Assembly (NCBI GenBank): GCA_902702965.1
Contig: CACRXP010000189.1
Coordinates: 496,656-560,655 of the forward strand
Direction: 5' to 3'
Source: Spirometra erinaceieuropaei
Lineage: Eukaryota > Platyhelminthes > Cestoda > Diphyllobothriidea > Diphyllobothriidae
DNA length: 64,000 nt
The notes beneath the pieces are model-generated. The model was not told the DNA's origin. It saw nothing but the letters and a program-made list of their open reading frames with translations, and ran no database searches. Every line of letters begins with the position of its first letter. The first letter of the stretch is position 1. The position numbers and the translations under genes are program-made. Shown in pieces: positions 46,871 through 58,840 of the stretch.

Positions 46871-49800
46871 AACATCGGGAAAGCGCGTCAGATGGAGGAG
46901 GTCGACTGGGCAACCATGTCAATGACCTGTATACCCAGCGGGAGTGCCAGAGTATCTACCGGCAGGGAACCAGGTGCCACAGAACTGCCAGCGAGCACTA
47001 GGCTGCAAGGGCCATGGTCTGCTAATCCTGACATAGCAGCTGCAAACATTCCTCCAGGCCCAGAAGTCTGACAGTTTAAATAGCCTACGTGCGAGCTTAA
47101 AAAGCCTCCACCTTGGAATTGCAACGCAAATCCGACGCTGGCATTCTGTCCCGCAATCGGGCCACGCGACGAAAATATAATCCCAAACGGCAAATCTCTC
47201 CCAAAATTTTCGCTGACTCGACTTCTTGGTTGACGTATTTAAGCGTAATCGAGCTTAATCATATTGATTAACATTTGCCACCTGTGTCAAAGTTCGAATG
47301 AAATACTGAAACATTACACTAACTCAAAGGAGGAGGTTAGTATGCTGCAAGTAGTTTGGTTTTGGTTAACTACAAAATGCCTGCGAAGCGACATGCAACT
47401 TGATCAACAGTTCAACATACTGCGTCACTTCGTGGTCGATTTGTCCCCTTTTCGATTGACTGGCGTCAGTAGCCCAGGGTTATAAATTCTATTCATCCAT
47501 GATAGGCCCATGTTTATTCGATGCGCATAGCACAAGACACATTTGCAGCAGATGGAGTATATTATTAACCGTGGAACAAAAAATTTAAAATATGTTTTTT
47601 TTTCAGAAGTGATTGCTTGGGTGGTAATTATCGTGCAGGCCAGGATGCCGGTTTTTGCACGCGCTTCTCTTCGACCATCTGAAAAAAACCACACTCGGTT
47701 GAAACTGGCCGCCCATATAGTAGGACATTTCCCAAGGAATAATTAGTGCTCTTATGTACTCCGACGCATTTCGTAGAAAGTGCACGCAAGAAGCTTTTTT
47801 CCTCGCCCTGATTTGGTGGTAAAATGCATCTTCTTTTAATTACATGGTAGACGAAAGAGTAACTTTATGTTTTAAGGTGGTTTTTACTTATGATATTTTT
47901 GAAACCGACAAGTAGCCGCCCAACTACCGTCGTATCCATTCATTTACTAATGCTCCGTGCAGTATGGTCGATGTTAATTAAAAACGTTTATGAGTCCTGT
48001 TTATGAGCAAATAGTTTTTTTTGCGCGCAAGATTTTATATTTGTCGTTCAGTTTGCACAGACGCAAACACAGCGACAGTTCGCCTTTAAAATATTCGTCA
48101 ACTGAAATCCTTTCTTCAAACTGACTGTTTTGCCTTTTTAGAGGGCTAAAGTAGTGTTAAAATGGGAAAACTGCACCTAAGATGGAAAATGCTGGCACTT
48201 AACCGATGTTGGAGTTTGTCTAAGGCAGTTAGCGTCGTGCTTTTAAAAGGCCCAATTTTCGATTGCGTAACTACCCAACGAATGTCTAAACGCCCTTCTA
48301 AATTCCCGCTTTACCACAATGAATTGTTTTCTTTCAAAGTTTAACCTTCAGGCAAGAATGCTTCGCTGTTGGGAAAGAGGGGAGCTGGTTTTTCGTCAAA
48401 ATCCAGGCACACAATCTGAGTAGTGTGCTGCGATTTTAAAAGTGGTGTACACCTTTCGCGGGTGGAGGGAAGCACTTGCTCAGTAACAAGAACGATTGGT
48501 ACATGATTCACTTGCCACCTAAAGCCAGTCTGTATTTTAGCCCCAGACAATAATCACGGCTGCACATTTAGGTTTTAGCCGGAAATATGTATTTTAAAGA
48601 CGTGAATAGATTTCACCGATCACTCCAGACAGCAAAATGAAGACAGCAGTCGAGAGCGAGCCTGTGATTTTGAGGGAATTATGTGGAGGTTGTGCACCGC
48701 GTCAGTCCAAATTGAATCGACGAATGAAGGCGAATGTTCGAATTCCAGGTTTAAGTATGCGTATGGTAAATGAGGGCTCGTCAAAGACCGGAACCATCTA
48801 CTCTCGATTCTGGGCCTTCAAACTCCTGAAGGGGTTCCATCATCAGAGCTGACAGCAGCAACAACAAAACAAGTGACAGTTATAGGGCTTATGCGCCAAT
48901 CAACTATTATTTCGGCAGATCTGGAGGCGAATGCGCAGGCCTATGTATGCCGTTGTCAGATCGACACACCGATCGGTCGATATCTCTTTCTAGGCTCATG
49001 CTCCAATCCGTTCTCGCATTGTCTTGCTTTTATAATGGGCAGTTATCTTGGGGGCAGAATCTTGATCCGTTTCGTAAGCGTGCGTATCAATTTATGATAG
49101 TCCGTCGCCCGTCGCATAGCTAGGTTATGTTTTATATTTTATATGTGTATCGGCACACGCGTTCAGTCTAAGCTATTTAATAACTAGGACATGTTAGGCA
49201 TGAGATGTAATATAACACACTCGACTAATTCTCACGATCCTGCTGCGCAAAGCGGCTTTAAATCCAGTTTAAGCAAAAGTCTTTTATGCAGTGTTTTTAA
49301 TTATGTTAGTTAACCTGTCTTCATATGGACGTTTTACCCATGAAACGTCCCGAATGAGGCCAACAGCTCTTAGACATGTGTTACTAGCTGTCAGCTCATT
49401 TGAACATTTGCAGCATCGCAGGTGGCCATATGACGTACAGTTTTGTGACGGTCTTACATTTTGACCTGACACTTCCTTCTCAAATATTTTCAGCTATCAC
49501 CAGTAGCCGACTATCTTTTTATCTTCCCGAATTTCTATTCACAGAAGACTAGGATTGTTTTGAAAAACGAACAGCCACATCGGTTGTTTTCGTTTATTGA
49601 TCGTCTGTTTGTAATTGAGCCCCAGCGGTCCTTAAACACTGTCCCTTCAGCTGAAAGAGAAGGCGAGATCAACCCCGCAGAATCCGTTCTCGTGACGCTT
49701 CGGCGTATTGCTCACTAGAAATAAATCAGACGGTCTCTAATACTACCACGATGTGTTAAGCGTTGTGGCTTGGAAACCCATCAGCTGATTGGACGATTCG

Positions 49801-50039
49801 ATCCTCGCGGTCAGTACCGTGTGTGCATGAGGCGAGTCAGATTCGATAACGCCCTACTGTGGCCTCCGTGTCACTCGCATGAACGTTGGATTCAAGCCTC
49901 GCTTTCTGTGAAAGCCTGGCACATTTTGCGGGTATTGGGTCGTCAGTGGTACGCGTAGATGAGTTGTTTAGTTTGTTGACCACTGCGACGGAGCCGGTTT
50001 CCAGCAGTCTTGACATTGCGTGCCATCGATGCGCGGTAG
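46871..50039. other. No recognisable gene
   Basis: Contains the doubtful MITE loop at 47780 and a 71-codon frame (48637-48852) without similarity. 46888-47193 is open on the minus strand next to family B and is probably repeat. Confidence 0.5.
47780..48080. mobile_element. Possible foldback-MITE loop fragment M9
   Basis: A segment with TTTATGAGTCCTGTTTATGA (about 47989) resembles the loop region of M6 (33880), preceded by arm-like sequence. Neither terminus is visible. Confidence 0.33.
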
Positions 50040-50240
50040 GTAAAGAGAGGAAAGTGCGGCAGATACTGCCGAAGTGCGCCTCAGTATAAATTATTTCACG
50101 CGTACGTTGCCAATGATTCGCCCACTCGGTGAGACACGCAACAGACATAGTCATTCGCGACGGTCGAAATCTCACTTAGCCGCGATGAGATGTCAGTGGT
50201 GGATCTTCACAACATTTCGCGTCCCGACTAAATACCTTGT
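50040..50240 (+). repeat. Family-B copy B10, diverged
   Basis: Carries GTGCGGCAGATACTGCCGAA, CTCAGTATAAATTATTTCAC and TCATTCGCGACGGTCGAA in family order. Confidence 0.55.
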
Positions 50241-50268
50241 AACGCTTGTGACCACTATTATCGTGTAA

Positions 50269-50375
50269 TTGTAGGGGGCGCTCACCAATCGTTCTCACGG
50301 AACTCACTCGCTCCGTTGAGCCTTACGGGCTCCCTCTCGAGCCCAACCAACAGCCGCACAGCGGTGCATGATATA
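50269..50375 (-). repeat. S3: 5' module of a hammerhead repeat unit
   Basis: Only the 5' module is present (minus-strand sense: CATGCACCGCTGTGCGGCTG to CGATTGGTGAGCGCCCCCTA). It joins S4 head to tail through ATGATATAGGCAGTATG, the same unit junction seen between S1 and S1b. Confidence 0.8.
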
Positions 50376-50528
50376 GGCAGTATGTTATTACCGACAAAGG
50401 CGAGGCAGACTTGAATGGCCATTTCTGACTTATTAGCCGTCGTCAGCCAGTCACACCCACCCTCGAAGTGTGGAACACCAGAGGCTCGAACTCGTGACCT
50501 GTTAGGTAGAAGTCCACGGCTCTAACCA
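50376..50528 (-). repeat. S4: 3' part of a hammerhead repeat unit
   Basis: Contains the tail, a hammerhead with intact core (50408-50452) and the B-box half of the tRNA-like part. It is cut within the tRNA part at about 50528, where the inverted copy S5 begins. Confidence 0.8.
50408..50452 (-). ncRNA. Hammerhead ribozyme motif in S4, core intact
   Basis: Minus strand: GACTGG / CTGACGA / CGGCTAATAAGTCA / GAAA / ATGGCCAT, T17 / CAAGTC. Core complete; one stem I mismatch. Stem II pairs GGCT with AGTC-type partners, including one G-U pair. Confidence 0.8.
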
Positions 50529-50637
50529 GGGGTGTTCCACACTTCGGGGTTGGGTATGACTGGCTGACGACGGCTAATTAGCCAAAAAATGATCATTCAA
50601 GTCTGCTTGTCTTTGCCGGTAATAACATACTGCCTAT
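50529..50637 (+). repeat. S5: 3' part of a hammerhead repeat unit, inverted relative to S4
   Basis: Begins GGGTGTTCCACACTTCGGGG, passes through a mutated hammerhead (50558-50603, GAAA changed to AAAA) and reaches the unit junction ACTGCCTATATCATGCG. With S4 it forms an inverted repeat of roughly 110 bp per arm with almost no spacer. Confidence 0.8.
50558..50603 (+). ncRNA. Hammerhead ribozyme motif in S5, inactivated
   Basis: Plus strand: GACTGG / CTGACGA / stem II CGGCTAATTAGCCA / AAAA instead of GAAA / ATGATCAT / T / CAAGTC. The G12-to-A change should abolish cleavage. The stem III sequence changed while staying self-complementary (ATGATCAT). Confidence 0.7.
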
Positions 50638-50940
50638 ATCATGCGCCGCTGTGCGGCTGCTGATTGGGCTTGGGAGAGTGCCAGTAAGGCGCAACGGAAC
50701 GAGTGAGTTCCGTATGAACGATCGGTGAGCGCCCCCCTACCACTGTATATTCCCAATGGAAACCGACAGGGCAACGGGCTCATGGTCCAGTGCTTAGAGG
50801 CGTTGGACACGCGAGTTCGAGCCTCGCGTTTTACGCTCTTCGAGGTTGGGTATGACTTTCTGACGACAGCTGATATGCCAGAAATGGCCATTCCAGTCTC
50901 CCTTGACTTTGTCGGTAATAGCATACTGCCTTCATCATGC
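50638..50940 (+). repeat. S6: tRNA-Arg-like/hammerhead repeat unit, full length
   Basis: Follows S5 head to tail with a 295-bp period. It carries the 5' module, a decayed tRNA-like part (ATGGTCCAGTGCTTAGAGG ... GAGTTCGAGCC) and a hammerhead with intact core but damaged stem I (50854-50898). Confidence 0.82.
50854..50898 (+). ncRNA. Hammerhead ribozyme motif in S6
   Basis: Plus strand: GACTTT / CTGACGA / CAGCTGATATGCCA / GAAA / ATGGCCAT, T17 / CCAGTC. The core is intact, but stem I has lost its two junction-proximal pairs. Confidence 0.72.
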
Positions 50941-51089
50941 AAATTTAAAAAGCGACTTTTGCTTCTCACGATGCTCTATGCGTTCAAGAGTATGACAGTT
51001 TAAGCGTCATTGCCGACATTTTCGGCCGTATACTCCGCAGCAGAATGAGAGCAGGGAGGGCGACCTGCGGATGTATCAGATTAGAGTGA

Positions 51090-51270
51090 TAGTATACTTG
51101 AGCAGCATCTACTGCACTCCCTTCTTCTCTCCCTCTCATCCAAATCCGGTGTTAATACAGAGTCAGGAAGACCGGTGGCGATAGAGAGCGCAAGTGGTCG
51201 GCACAACAAAAACCAGCACCTAGGCGTACCACTTTACCGTTTGGTTCATAACGCGCACTTACGGTGAGTA
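51090..51270 (-). repeat. Family-B copy B6
   Basis: Plus-strand text GAGCAGCATCTACTGCACTC, ATCCAAATCCGGTGTTAATA, CACCTAGGCGTACCACTTTA is the reverse complement of the family order. Partial. Confidence 0.65.
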
Positions 51271-52629
51271 AATGCGCCAAGAAAAACGAGTAGACGACTC
51301 GGAACGTAATTAGCGCTACGGGAGTCTGCACCTTAACCTGCCGTTTCACCTAAAATGCTTGAATTTGTTATGAGTGCGAATTTCTCATAATGTCTGCCGG
51401 ACTTCGACCCAGTCCCTGCATTGCTCCAGTAGATCTATTGTGTGGCCCGTTTGGGGGGGGGGGAGGAAGACAACATATTTTACCATTGTAATGCTTAACA
51501 TCTTAAACCTGAAGGCAAGACAGTCTCTCTCTCTCGCAAAAGCAGGTTTACCTTGCAATTTTGTCGGCTGAAAAGTTACCTAACTTAAAAGAGCGAAAGG
51601 CATGACTGTGGTAAGCCGGATCTTAGCCTCTCTCTCATTAGCCCACTACTTTGATTAATTTTCTCAAACGGATAATGTATGTCCGCTTAAATTTATCAGC
51701 TCCCATGACATTGCGCAACGTTTTGTAAAACCTTTAAAACTGGAGCCCGAAGTACAATTAGGTCGCCCGAAACTGCCATCTTTTTCCAGCGATCGCAAGT
51801 AGATTGAAACGCAGATCATTTCTTGCACGGCTTTTCATACTCGCTAATCCCTCTTGAATGGACCAGAAATGATAACGATTTTCTGACAATGGCGCTAAGA
51901 GGAAAAATACGATGGCCTATTGCTTATCTACCGGAAGTTGGGTCTTTGTGTTACAAAGTTTTATGTCACCGGCAACTTGCTGGTTGTTAAAAGAAGGTCC
52001 TATGACGTCAACCACATCTACTGGGCGAGTGCCCTCTCACAGTATATCATTAATTATTCGCTAAGCTCTGCCATTGTTTCATAAAACAGGTCTATTCAGG
52101 CGGTCGAGCTTATTCTGTTAGTCTTGAGATCGTTAAGTTAGCATTCTGGTCGGCTGGAAAGCATGCCCCAGCGGCAGTTTGAAGAAAGCACTGGGCAACA
52201 GTAGAACGAAATGCATGCAACATCTGATGTTTCAGCACCGGTTTGCTGCATTAATATATCTAACTATTTAAATCTACAGATCGATCTCACTGCCTTCGAC
52301 TAATCAGACTCATTCTCCAGGTCCTTTTGATGTCCGGCATAGGCTTGTAGGCTCAGTCTGAGCTTTGTGCGAAAGCCTTGATAAACTGCGCTCGAAAGGG
52401 TGCCAAATAGTCACCTCAACTTCAGTCTAATGTCACCGACACAGTGTCCCCATAGGACGCAGTTACAAAGTCAAACGAAACAACTGTCACCAGGTATTTG
52501 AAATATGTGGACGTACCCTATCTTTATGCAGCAGTATCAGTGTTCTGACTCGATAGCTGTCTTTATGTGCAGTATGTGGTCCGTGGGATCCGAACCAAGC
52601 ATTCCTCATGTGTTGTTGTAAATGTAATC
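51271..52629. other. No recognisable feature except a G11 run
   Basis: AT-rich, no frames of note. Confidence 0.6.
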
Positions 52630-52905
52630 TTGGTCACAGTGTGTTTTGGACTAGGGGGTGTGGGGGTACGTTTAGGTTAGGGTTTTCGACATGCCAGACA
52701 CCTGCGTCCTCTCACGCCTCCGATTTTCTTGATTCTCTCTTGACATGGAGTGCAGGCAGGAGAGGAAGGCGGAGTGTGGTAGGTGCTGCGTAAGTCTACC
52801 ATTCTTATAAACTAACTCACGAACAAGTCACCACTCCAGCTCTCACAGTCCGCTGTGGAGCACACGGTGGACACAGTCGAAATCGACGGTCCAAATGTCG
52901 CATGA
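52630..52905 (+). repeat. Family-B copy B7
   Basis: GTGTTTTGGACTAGGGGGTG, CACGCCTCCGATTTTCTTGA, GTGGTAGGTGCTGCGTAAGT, CTTATAAACTAACTCACG, GGAGCACACGGTGGACACAG, CGACGGTCCAAATGTC. A nearly full copy. Confidence 0.75.
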
Positions 52906-53399
52906 CGACAGCACTCCTACAAAGGACCAGACTAGAGATGTGCTGAACTATCAAGGGGACCGAACTGGGCCGCTGGGTTGAGCAGGGTGCCATTGCCCAT
53001 ACCAAATGAAACACATGGGATGTGCTGAGAGGCCTAGGTGCGGGCCAACTTCGCGTCGGCCACCAGCGTCCAATCCCGCACCACATGGCTGACCAGCTCG
53101 GACAGTGAGCAGGCGCTCGGGAGAGCGAGAAAGAGGTTGAGGCTGACACTGTGGAATTCATCCCCAGAGCACTTCAACTAATCCCTCGTTATAACGAAAC
53201 TGACGTGCTAATAGTCGTGTTTTGAAAGGCTACTAACGGACTGGGAGTATCGATCCTCCCAGGGCGGAGACACAGACTGCTATGCTTCCTTCTGAATGTA
53301 GGCCCTAGGTTACCTCCATCCAGGGGGGGGGTCTCGGCCGCCTTCCGGCTTTGTATCGACTTGATAGACTGGGCGGTGAGCAGGTCGCGTAGACCGGAC
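52906..53399. other. Unassigned GC-richer stretch
   Basis: The 114-codon minus-strand frame at 52817-53161 starts inside family B and is not supported as a gene. A G9 run lies at 53323. Confidence 0.5.
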
Positions 53400-53489
53400 G
53401 TTGACTGCTGTTTATTACTGCGCCTGATTCCGTCTACTGTAGTCCCGACTCTGCCTTATCACTGGACTTAGGAGGACGAGGGAGGAAAG
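53400..53489 (+). repeat. Family-B copy B8, 5' part (split by Merlin)
   Basis: Carries the TCTGCCTTATCACTGGACTT ... GGAGGACGAGGGAGGAAAG region of the family and stops at the Merlin terminus. Confidence 0.6.
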
Positions 53490-54278
53490 GGTAACAATCG
53501 GGAGATGGCACCCAAAAAATTCGCCTAACCAAAACAGTCTGTCTTACCTGAGAGGTGGTAATAGGGGCTTTATGGGTGGTGGTTGGTCGGGATGTACGAT
53601 ACTAGTCGACATAAAGCCTTATTTGAACCGGTAAATGATCGAAGTTGGTCCGCTCTGCGTTCCGTCATTAATAAATGGGTCGCCAAATGCAGTATAGTGG
53701 TAACGGACAAGTGGAAGGCGTATAATCGTCTTCCCTCAGAAGGTTATCTACATTTCTCTGTTAACCACTCAAAGAACTTCAAGGACCCTACCACCGGACG
53801 GCACACCAATGCCATTGAGGCATACTGGAGTAGACTAAAAAGCAAACTCCACGAGGGAGGCTCTCCATGTGGTCGAGCTGTGTGGGCTCACACAGACGAA
53901 GTACAGTATCGTCTATGGTTTGGCCTCAATGCCATGTTTTTGACAAATGCCTGGGAACTGTTCTTGTCCCATGTTGTGCAGACTTATCCCATTTAAAAGT
54001 GATTTTGTTTTGTAATAAACTGCCATCATGCGAATTTATGCCGTATATTCAGGTGTACGTGTGTAACGATGGGGAAGGCTGGGTAACAGCGACCATCGTC
54101 CATGTAACCTCCTGCGATGTTCGTTCGGTCAGCCCATGTTAGGCCGTCGCGGAAAGTCCAAGTAGTGCGTGAAAGTAGGCCTGCAACCGCTGATATAGCC
54201 TGAAGGCGTTTGAGTTCACTGTTAAAGGTATTATTTCTAGGTAACGGATTTTTTGGGTGCCATCTCGCGATTGTTACC
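53490..54278 (+). mobile_element. Merlin (IS1016/ISXO2-like) DNA transposon, internally deleted, with TIRs and TSD
   Basis: A 789-bp element bounded by inverted repeats of about 30 bp. The left end starts GGTAACAATCGGGAGATGG and the right end reads inward as GGTAACAATCGCGAGATGG, both continuing CACCCAAAAAAT. It is flanked by an imperfect 8-bp target duplication, GAGGAAAG (53482-53489) and GAGGAGAG (54279-54286); Merlin elements typically make 8-9 bp duplications. Inside is the C-terminal half of the transposase. It is nested in a family-B repeat whose two halves abut it exactly. The N-terminal half of the transposase is missing, so it would need a full-length helper to move. Confidence 0.87.
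53583..53996 (+). pseudogene. Merlin-family (DDE_Tnp_IS1595-type) transposase, C-terminal fragment
   Basis: A 138-codon open frame, counting the stop codon, with no ATG in the expected place (the first codon here is TTG). It carries the C-terminal part of the IS1016/Merlin catalytic domain: VVTDKWKAYNRL with the second catalytic Asp at residue 42, then FSVNHSKNFKDP (about 59-69) and HTNAIEAYWSRLK with the catalytic Glu at 79. The first catalytic Asp and the N-terminal zinc-ribbon/helix region are absent. The frame is interrupted upstream by TAG at 53562, and an apparent one-base slip near 53575 separates it from a family-like NRGFM segment. An AATAAA lies at 54014-54019, after the stop. The family performs cut-and-paste transposition through the element's inverted repeats. 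This copy cannot be catalytic by itself. The fairly clean second half suggests a moderately young insertion. Confidence 0.88.
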
Positions 54279-54425
54279 GAGGAGAGAATGTGGTAGATGC
54301 TGCGCTATTCTGCTGGTTCATGCGCAAGTCATCGACCTACACCTACCATCCATCTGGGATACGCGGCGAACACTGTCGTTCGCGACGATCAAACTACCAA
54401 CGTTATCGCACCCGATACACATAAT
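54279..54425 (+). repeat. Family-B copy B8, 3' part
   Basis: Resumes GAGAGAATGTGGTAGATGCTG and ends CGTTCGCGACGATCAAACTA, the family 3' module. It joins 53400-53489 once the Merlin element and one target duplicate are removed. Confidence 0.7.
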
Positions 54426-57400
54426 CATATTTTGAGATATAGCTAGTACAATTATGGGGCTTTGTAGAGACGCTTACGCAGACCGCAGTAGCGCGGTAGA
54501 GGGAAATTTCGAAAATAGTCCAAACCGACAGCTTTAACGCAGACCCATAAATAATTATCTACTACGTGATAACTTTCAATTAAGATTTACTTCGCTCCAT
54601 AATGATTAAAAAGCTGGTCCTTTGCCATGCCAGAAAAATCAATTCGCTTCTGTCAGTGCAGCGAAAATAGGACGCAATAATCGATTACTCAGTTCGCGCT
54701 ATTGTAGGTCAGCCTCTAGGTAACGGTCAGAGAACTGCGATGCACAATACAACCCTCTCGATATATTGCAGACATACTTAAGTTACAACCTGATTTTTAT
54801 AATTTTTCTCCCATCTGAAAACAGCGGTTGCAGACGATATTTTAAGACGTTTATAAAATTATGCGCGGACTCTAGGAGATTGTCTTGAGACGTTTTTTGC
54901 AAGTTGACGCAAAAATGAACGTCCAAAAATATTAGGATAGTTTGTTTCCGAGTAAACAGCAAATTTTACTTCATGATCCCACTGACATTTTTGGGAATTC
55001 AGGCCTCTTTAAGGATATCATTTTTGCAAACATTTGAAAAAAACTTACAAAAACACAATTTCGAAGTGCGAAAATGTTGTTTTTGCGTTAACGACTCCAA
55101 GTGGATAGCAAAAATTCCGGATGCCTTAAATTCCTCTGAGCAAGTTTTAGTGCCTACTTCTTCCAAGACTTGAGCATAATTTAATAATGCATTTTTTGAA
55201 GGAAATACCGGTTGTTTACGGAATTTCGTTTTCCAAGAACTGATAAGATCAGTAAATCCAGTTTGACGAACGAAAACAAATGCGGGCTGTTCACTACTAC
55301 GAATTGAATTTCGTCCCGATTAAATAACCGCTGCCGATCCCCTCCTCATTGCGTTGTAAGGCCTACCACCTCTCGTCATTTACGGAAACTTTTAACAACT
55401 CAGTCAGCATGCATACTCGTTGTCTGGAAGTTTTCGGAATCAAGTAAATGCTTATGAAGCCCAGATTAAATTGCATTTCCTGCAAATCAACCAGGCGATC
55501 ATCCATCCTACATACCTTTAAACATATTTTAAGAGAACTGAAAAATTTATCTATTATATAGCTGTTAACTTATGACTTTCTAACGTTTACCAACTGAATA
55601 GGAAGGCTTTGCAAATAATTGAGTTGAACTTGTTCATTTGAATTATGGGTACCACACCTATCAACGTAGATGCCTTCCAAAAGTAGCACGCTGACAGGAA
55701 GTTTGAGGCAAATAAAAAAACTCGGGGAGTGACGATTTCTTCGATCTGTTTATAAATTTGAGCCATGAAATTCTCCTATTTTACCTGGAAATTTACTTCA
55801 CCTGCACTTTGAAACTTTACGTCGTTGCTTGCATATATTGGCCTTATGCTTCTAAAACGTTAAAGGTGTCAGAAAAACGACCGTTCATTGTCTGGAAAAG
55901 TGTTTACTTTCCTGATTCTGTTACTATAAATCACAATACTTTCGGAATGGCTTGGTGCGCCAAGCTCACTTCTTATCAGCGCTTCTGATTAAGAGACTTG
56001 TGTAAAGCTGAGCGCCGGAAGAGAATGATTTAAATATTTGAAGAAATTCAAGGTCCTTACGTACGTTACCTGCCGCAAGGTCCGACTACTTCTTTGGCCG
56101 GACATACGAACTAAAAAGTGACGGTAGCAAGAAGAACAAACTAACTGGTGGCTTATGTTCAACGCCTGAATGTGTCGTCCTCAGATTTGACGGCATTTTA
56201 TGCAAAAAGTGACTCATTAGACTTCTAGACTTTCCGATCTGTCACTAATGCCACGATTGCTCATTCGCCAGACCAAAAGTTTTACTTATTTCGAATTTAC
56301 AGTTCACCTGTCATCCGTGAACGCGCGAGTATGTCCGTACCAAGGTCACGGCTGAAAAGGAATCCTGTCTATTTAGGGGGTTGTTTTTGTCGCAGCAGCT
56401 TTAGTCATATGAGGACGCTGGTCACTACGACCTTCGGGCCTGACCCTGAAAAGAAAGAGGAGATATGCGACGCCAGTAGAGGGAGCACTTTATTCTGTAC
56501 AGAACAGATAGAGAAGAGGTCGGGGCAAGATGGCAGCCGAACGAGAACACATGTCCTGTGTCGTTATAGCAAGCGTCTGAGTATGGCCGGAGAAGATGCC
56601 AAAACGGGTGTTGTAGGCGAGGAACACTCGCCCTTAGTTGATCCAGACGGCTGCGCAGTTATTGTTGTCGTTGGATCAGGAGTTGCTCCTAAAAACGGTC
56701 CGTCGTCTGTCACAGAATTAGGATCTTCCGGGACGACGCTCATAACTCCAGTAACAGGCTCCACACAGACAGGGTACGTGTCAGAAGTCGTTGGTTAAGG
56801 GATAACTATATTCCACGCTCGGAAAACAGGAGGGGAAGAGCGAAAAAAAGGTAGTGATGTATATAAAACAGGATAAAAAAGGAAAAACGTCAATATGGTT
56901 GGCGAGGCTGGTTCAGAGAAATTCAAGGCTGTCCTTCCGCTAGCAGAATATTGACTGAGGCACTCGTCTCGGCGTCCTCGCCTGCAAATGGGAAAGAGAT
57001 GATTCAACCTCGCTACTTCCTTTCTATTTTCCCGCCACCAAATCAAACAACTGCTATTACACGGGGACTTCTCTGTGTCGACCATGAAATTGATTGGTTG
57101 TTTGGATAACTGTGACTGGCCGAGAATCAGACTGTCACTCGTAAGCGTGATAGGCGCAGTGTTACAGCAGGCCGATGGAGTAGGATCACTTCGGGGAGAG
57201 CCCCTATTGCTTCCTTATACTAAAAATGATCTGTATGGCTGACTACAAGATGCCGTCCAATTAACCTCAGCCATAACAACGCAAAGCATGGCTCCCCTTT
57301 CAGAGTCCTATTTTGGGAGGTGCCGAACGGGCATAACTCATGAACGCTAAAAAACTGGACAGAACTATCTTCCGTGAGTACGATCCGTACAGGTGTGCTG

Positions 57401-58034
57401 ATTGCTTGCTAACTTTAAATCCACTAGACCACGAATCACGGGTTTGTTTTAACACTTAAAATGGCTAATAAGTTTTAATCTAACACTTTTTTTCGATTTT
57501 GTATAACGCGAAGTCCAAAGATGACAAGCATATCTACACACAAGATTACAAGAATGATATCACACAAGCATCTCCGCTTTTCCCCTCCACAAGCACGGGT
57601 CCTCTTTATGGCAGCCTCCGTTACTGCTTCGAAGTTATCCGGCTACAGCGTTCACATTTCTTAAGTTGCTGGATTATCCCCTGCTCATTGTCATACACTC
57701 GGTCCTTTAGGTGGCCGCTATGTCTGGTAATGTCAAGTTCAGTGAGCGCAGAGGATTTTGTGAAATAAGCCGCTCGTCGAAAAGAATTCTAAGCAACCGC
57801 ATTTCAGCCTATACCACGGATACCGCCACGTGTCTGATCAGTACAATAACCGTGCAGTTAAGTTTTCGCCTGGAAAAGTACGACTGGAAAACTAGTCCAA
57901 GTGAAAGGACTGAAACCAAGAAGTTTACAAATAAAAAGTCAGAGGGACGCGTTTGGTTAAACAGGCTTTCCAGAAGTTAAAGAGCTAGTTCAGCAAGTAG
58001 TGGCAGCAAGTTTTTTCTTTTGCGTCCACCTGCG
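54426..58034. other. No recognisable gene
   Basis: The longest frame (56331-56798, 155 codons, rich in Gly/Ser/Thr/Val at its end) overlaps an open minus-strand frame and has no domain I recognise. Confidence 0.5.
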
Positions 58035-58840
58035 AAAAGCACATTCGATAAAGAGTGACTACTTAAATGGCATCAATCTGTCGATCGATTTTCACTGTAC
58101 CTATACATTCAAATAAGTTTTATGGAAAATATGTGTAAAATACCCTTTCTTACATTCATTTGGTAGCAGATCGCGTCTTCTTTGAATTTTATATTTTGTG
58201 AGAAGTTTATTTTAGTTCTTGAAAATTTTTCAAATGCCGAAAAAATTGAATGTAACCTTAAGTTACACTTGCGCTTAGAGCTCCCAAATTATAAGCTGCA
58301 TGCTTTCCATCCATGAAGAATCTTCTATCCCTCTACGCCAGTATGAAAATATAAACACAGTGCTCATAAAATATTTAAGTGGATTTGGGCTGTGTTGTAT
58401 ACCTCACAAAGAGCATTTCATAAACGAAGTGATACAATGTCATTTAAATGGACATTTCAGGGTCTAAAAAATCTCATAATTATGAAACTTTTAAAACTGG
58501 AATCTTCTTTTCCTTTGAGCAAAAAATGTAAAGAAGGTGTGGCTTTCTATTAAGTAAATACAAGGAGGGGTTTTGCGCATGGTTGTCTCAAAACTTTTTT
58601 GAATTTATGAATGCACTTTAAGTCAATCTAAAATATCCACTCATTCAAACGGTCGCCTTTCACTGAATGTGGTTTCCGCCGAAAAAGAACGTATTTAAGG
58701 GCTGACGCCTTGGAGTAAATTATCTATCTGGGAATTAGGCTGTACGACAGCCAGTATTACAACCCCACCCAATCAATCCCCTTTAATGGAAAAGGCGTTT
58801 CAGAATTTCCGTGAACATTTCACTTGACAAGTCACTTATG
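58035..58840. mobile_element. Foldback MITE M10, older copy
   Basis: Family landmarks are present but diverged. The left arm has AAAGAGTGACTACTTAAATG near 58050 and TTTTATGGAAAATATGTGTA near 58120. The right arm carries GAAAAAGAACGTATTTAAGG near 58680 and ends around GAACATTTCACTTGACAAGT at about 58811-58830. The outer left end is missing. No coding capacity. Confidence 0.65.

Noticed and set aside
56331..56798. 155-codon frame
   Set aside because: Low-complexity Gly/Ser/Val end, open frame on the opposite strand, no domain recognised. Could be chance.
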